A stretch of 10,124 nt of DNA from Kocuria sp. (GTDB lineage: Bacteria > Actinomycetota > Actinomycetes > Actinomycetales > Micrococcaceae). Position 1 is the stretch's first letter; every line of letters starts with the position of its first letter. Below are positions 5,803-10,124 of the stretch, piece after piece. The notes beneath the pieces are model-generated. The model was not told the DNA's origin and searched no databases. It saw only the letters and a program-made list of their open reading frames with translations. Made by a program: the position numbers and the translations under genes. The DNA lies in contig JAKDKI010000057.1 of the NCBI GenBank assembly GCA_030453435.1, forward strand, positions 1 to 10,124, written 5' to 3'.

Positions 5803-5837
5803 AAACCCCGCATCCAGGTGGATGCGGGGTTTTGTGT
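5803..5837 (+). terminator. Intrinsic terminator of the cold shock gene
   Basis: CCCCGCATCC (5806-5815) pairs perfectly with GGATGCGGGG (5820-5829) around the loop AGGT, extended by three A-T pairs. It is followed by TTTTGTGTTTG. This is a textbook rho-independent terminator 17 nt after the TGA stop (an in-frame TAG directly follows the TGA). Confidence 0.93.
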
Positions 5838-5872
5838 TTGTCGGCCACCGACCGGGCTAGTCGGCGAGAATG

Positions 5873-5914
5873 CGGGGTGACGGACCAGCATTGTGTGCCT
5901 GGCCCGTCACCCCG
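5873..5914 (-). terminator. Hairpin terminator after murA
   Basis: CGGGGTGACGG (5873-5883) pairs with CCGTCACCCCG (5904-5914) over 11 bp. After one mismatch the stem continues as CCAG/CTGG, with a 10-nt loop. It lies 30 nt past the murA stop. On the minus strand the tail (CATTCTCG) is poor in T, as is frequent for actinobacterial terminators. It faces the cold shock terminator and insulates the two converging units. Confidence 0.75.
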
Positions 5915-5944
5915 ATCAAAATCTGAATCGCGCTAGGGCAATTC

Positions 5945-7228
5945 TCAGAACAAGCCGCCCACGATGCGCCGCTGCACGTTGGCGCCCGCGCTCGAAAGCC
6001 GTTCCACGAAATGCTCGTACCCGCGGTCGATGTGCTCCACCCCTGAGACCTCCGTGACACCCGTGGCAGCCATGCCCACAATCGCCAGAGCCGCGCCCGC
6101 GCGGATGTCCTTGGCCTCAACCGGTGCGCCGGACAATTGAAGCGCGGGGAGTCCGTCGATCCGGGCGTGATGACCATCCAGCCGAACTCGAGCTCCCAAG
6201 CGCTCCAGCTCCGCCGTGAAACCCCAGCGGGCCTCGAAGACGTTCTCCGTGACCATTCCGGAGCCCTCGGCCACCGCGTTCAACGCCACAACGAACGGTT
6301 GGAGGTCCGTGGGGAAACCCGGATACGGCAAGGTCGAGACATTAATGGCCGCGGGTCGCTCAGGCCCCTGCACGGTGAACCGTCCCTGGGACGTGTCGAT
6401 TGTGCAACCGGCACCGCGCAGCTTCTCGAGGACCATGGTCAGGTGGGCGGGTTCAGCGCCCTCGATCTCCACGCGCCCACCAGTGATTGCCGCCGCAAAC
6501 GCCCACGTCCCGGCCACGATGCGGTCCGGAACGGTGCGGTGCGTGACGGGATGCAGTTTTTGGGCACCCTCTATGGTGATGGTGCTCGTCCCCAAGCCAT
6601 CGATGTGAGCGCCCATTTCCTGCATCATGCGCCCGATGTCCACGATCTCGGGCTCACGAGCGGCATTCTCCAGAACCGTGACACCGTCCGCCAGAGCCGC
6701 GGCCATCATGAGGTTCTCCGTGGCCCCCACCGACGGGTAGTCCAGGTGATAGGTGGTTCCGTGCAGGTTGTCCGCCACGGAGGCCCGCAGGAAACCCTTC
6801 TCGATGCTCAACTGAGCACCCATGGCCTCAAGACCGGCGCGGTGCATGTCCAGACCGCGTGAACCGATCGCGTCCCCACCGGGCAATGCCACCTCAGCGC
6901 GGTGGCAGCGGGCCACCAGCGGGCCCAGAACGGATATGGAGGCGCGCATTGCGCGGACCAGATCGTAGTCCGCCTGGTGCCCCAGGACCTCGGGAACATC
7001 GATGTCCACGGTCTGCTGCGCCGGGTCGTAACGAACCGTGCACCCCAACCGACGCAACAGCTCCGCCATGATGGTGACGTCCTGGATCTCAGGGACGTTG
7101 GTGATGGTCGACTCCCCCGCTGCCAGCAGGGTTGCCGCCATCAGTTTGAGCACACTGTTCTTGGCCCCCGATACCGGGAGCACCCCGGACACCTTGGTGG
7201 GTCCGTGAACCTCGATCTTCTCTTCCAT
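5945..7228 (-). CDS. murA: UDP-N-acetylglucosamine 1-carboxyvinyltransferase (MurA)
   Basis: MurA transfers enolpyruvyl from phosphoenolpyruvate to UDP-N-acetylglucosamine, the first committed step of peptidoglycan precursor synthesis, in the cytosol. The 427-residue protein is full length and shows the EPSP-synthase-like double-domain pattern: SGAKNS with Lys23/Asn24 (substrate binding), the active-site loop LPGGDAIGSRGLDMH (115-129), the catalytic PGFPTDLQ block with Asp308, and DIRAGAAL with Asp374/Arg376. At the position of E. coli Cys115, the residue alkylated by fosfomycin, the protein has Asp119. This is known from mycobacteria and predicts insensitivity of the enzyme to fosfomycin. 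The ATG at 7228 has GGAGG five bases upstream (7234-7238). It follows atpC on the same strand after a 103-nt gap with a hairpin; no convincing promoter of its own is visible. Confidence 0.98.
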   Translation of the reverse strand: MEEKIEVHGPTKVSGVLPVSGAKNSVLKLMAATLLAAGESTITNVPEIQDVTIMAELLRRLGCTVRYDPAQQTVDIDVPEVLGHQADYDLVRAMRASISVLGPLVARCHRAEVALPGGDAIGSRGLDMHRAGLEAMGAQLSIEKGFLRASVADNLHGTTYHLDYPSVGATENLMMAAALADGVTVLENAAREPEIVDIGRMMQEMGAHIDGLGTSTITIEGAQKLHPVTHRTVPDRIVAGTWAFAAAITGGRVEIEGAEPAHLTMVLEKLRGAGCTIDTSQGRFTVQGPERPAAINVSTLPYPGFPTDLQPFVVALNAVAEGSGMVTENVFEARWGFTAELERLGARVRLDGHHARIDGLPALQLSGAPVEAKDIRAGAALAIVGMAATGVTEVSGVEHIDRGYEHFVERLSSAGANVQRRIVGGLF

Positions 7229-7276
7229 GGGGTCCTCCAGATCACGCGGTCAGCACCACGCTCTCAGACTGCACGA

Positions 7277-7303
7277 GCCCCCGTACCCAATAGGTACGGG
7301 GGC
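7277..7303 (-). terminator. GC-rich hairpin ending the ATP synthase operon (terminator or attenuator)
   Basis: GCCCCCGTACC (7277-7287) and GGTACGGGGGC (7293-7303) form a perfect 11-bp stem with a 5-nt loop, starting 28 nt past the atpC stop. The minus-strand tail TCGTGCAGTCT has no U-run. Only 48 nt separate it from the murA ATG, and I see no TANNNT box there. Some read-through into murA is therefore likely. Confidence 0.7.
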
Positions 7304-7331
7304 CACGATGCGCGTTCTAGCTACGAACTAC

Positions 7332-7610
7332 TTACTCGGACTCGGACTGTCCATCGAAATCAACCTCGTCCGCAACAACCGTCACGCGGTTGCTGTCGAC
7401 CGAGATGAATCCCGAGTCAATGTGACCGCTCAGGCGACCGCCGTCCACACGCTCAACGGCGAACTTGCCCGGCCTGAGCAGACCCGCAACCGACTCGTGT
7501 CCGGGGAGGATGCCAATGTCACCCTCCGTGGTGCGAACACGAACCATCTTGGCGGTACCTGCCCAAATCTTACGGTCCAGGGCAACAACCTCGACAATGA
7601 GTTCAGCCAT
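7332..7610 (-). CDS. atpC: F1Fo ATP synthase subunit epsilon, short form
   Basis: Epsilon is part of the F1 central stalk; it binds gamma and the c-ring and in many bacteria inhibits ATP hydrolysis. This 92-residue protein consists of the N-terminal beta-sandwich only: the start LIVEVVALDRKIWAGTAKMVRVRTTEGDIGILPGH (4-38) is diagnostic, followed by the strands up to about residue 84 and an acidic tail DFDGQSESE. The family is usually 120-140 residues, so the C-terminal pair of helices is missing. The stop is clean, with no sign of a frameshift, and short epsilons occur in related actinobacteria. The ATG is 2 nt after the atpD stop; the likely Shine-Dalgarno (GGCGAGAAG) lies within the end of atpD, indicating coupling. 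It is the last gene of the atp operon. Confidence 0.96.
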   Translation of the reverse strand: MAELIVEVVALDRKIWAGTAKMVRVRTTEGDIGILPGHESVAGLLRPGKFAVERVDGGRLSGHIDSGFISVDSNRVTVVADEVDFDGQSESE

Positions 7611-7612
7611 GA

Positions 7613-10034
<2,422 letters not shown>

Positions 10035-10124
10035 GAAACTTCCTTTCGGCACCGCAGCGGTGTGCCCGGCCCCGCCCCCCCCCGCGGAGGGTTAATAAGG
10101 CCGCAATTTTTTTTGTTTTGGGGC
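10035..10124. other. Upstream region of atpG and right edge; atpA end not recognisable
   Basis: Besides the atpG Shine-Dalgarno this stretch holds a small hairpin CACCG-CAG-CGGTG (10050-10062), a run of nine C (10075-10083), a run of eight T (10107-10114) and TTTTGGGG at the edge. In no minus-strand frame could I recognise the atpA C-terminus. The A/T-rich homopolymers are unlike the rest of the window. Either this is the atpA-atpG spacer or it is low-quality sequence at a contig end. Confidence 0.5.

Noticed and set aside
5558..5848. 96-codon minus-strand frame across csp
   Set aside because: Antisense to the certain cold shock gene and spanning its terminator.

Overview
The window reads as chromosomal housekeeping DNA from a high-GC Gram-positive bacterium (Actinobacteria), most likely a Micrococcales/Micrococcaceae member such as a Kocuria-, Rothia- or Micrococcus-like organism. 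The grounds are strong G/C preference at third codon positions, a NucS/EndoMS mismatch endonuclease, a MurA with Asp in place of the usual active-site Cys, a short F1 epsilon subunit, and several genes that look leaderless (TANNNT box, then 6 nt, then the start codon). The genus is an inference; no rRNA is present.

Layout, left to right. (1) Positions 1-1902, minus strand: an ABC-2 type exporter. The ATPase (1902-1054) is coupled by a 4-base GTGA overlap to a six-or-more-TM permease (1057 to beyond the left edge). (2) 1903-2087: a spacer with a candidate leaderless promoter, an 11-bp palindrome and a strong UUCG-capped terminator. (3) 2088-3068, minus: a YbbN/CnoX-like thioredoxin-fold plus TPR protein with no CXXC cysteines. 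(4) 3069-3218: a divergent promoter region. (5) 3219-4409, plus: an AI-2E family membrane transporter. (6) 4604-5299, plus: nucS. (7) 5300-5581: intergenic DNA with a probable promoter and a roughly 170-nt structured leader for (8) a CspA-family cold shock gene (5582-5785, plus). (9) Two back-to-back hairpin terminators separate it from (10) murA (7228-5945, minus). (11) A GC-rich hairpin lies between murA and the end of the F1Fo ATP synthase operon, of which atpG, atpD and atpC (10034-7332, minus) are present. The right edge lies just upstream of atpG, where atpA is expected; the last 50 or so bases have odd homopolymer runs and look unreliable.

Functionally this is core physiology: the F1 catalytic and rotor subunits (energy), MurA (first committed step of peptidoglycan synthesis), a cold shock RNA chaperone, the actinobacterial mismatch repair nuclease, a redox-dead thioredoxin/TPR chaperone and two membrane transport functions. 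From memory, the same order atpG-atpD-atpC...murA...nucS...thioredoxin exists in Mycobacterium tuberculosis (Rv1309-Rv1324), so this is an old conserved neighbourhood. I found no mobile element, CRISPR array, tRNA or rRNA, and no convincing new multi-gene system. The points most worth a second look are the repeated leaderless-start architecture, the leader of the cold shock gene, the cysteine-free thioredoxin domain and the candidate operator in front of the ABC exporter. No gene-free stretch exceeds 300 bases; the longest is 5300-5581.
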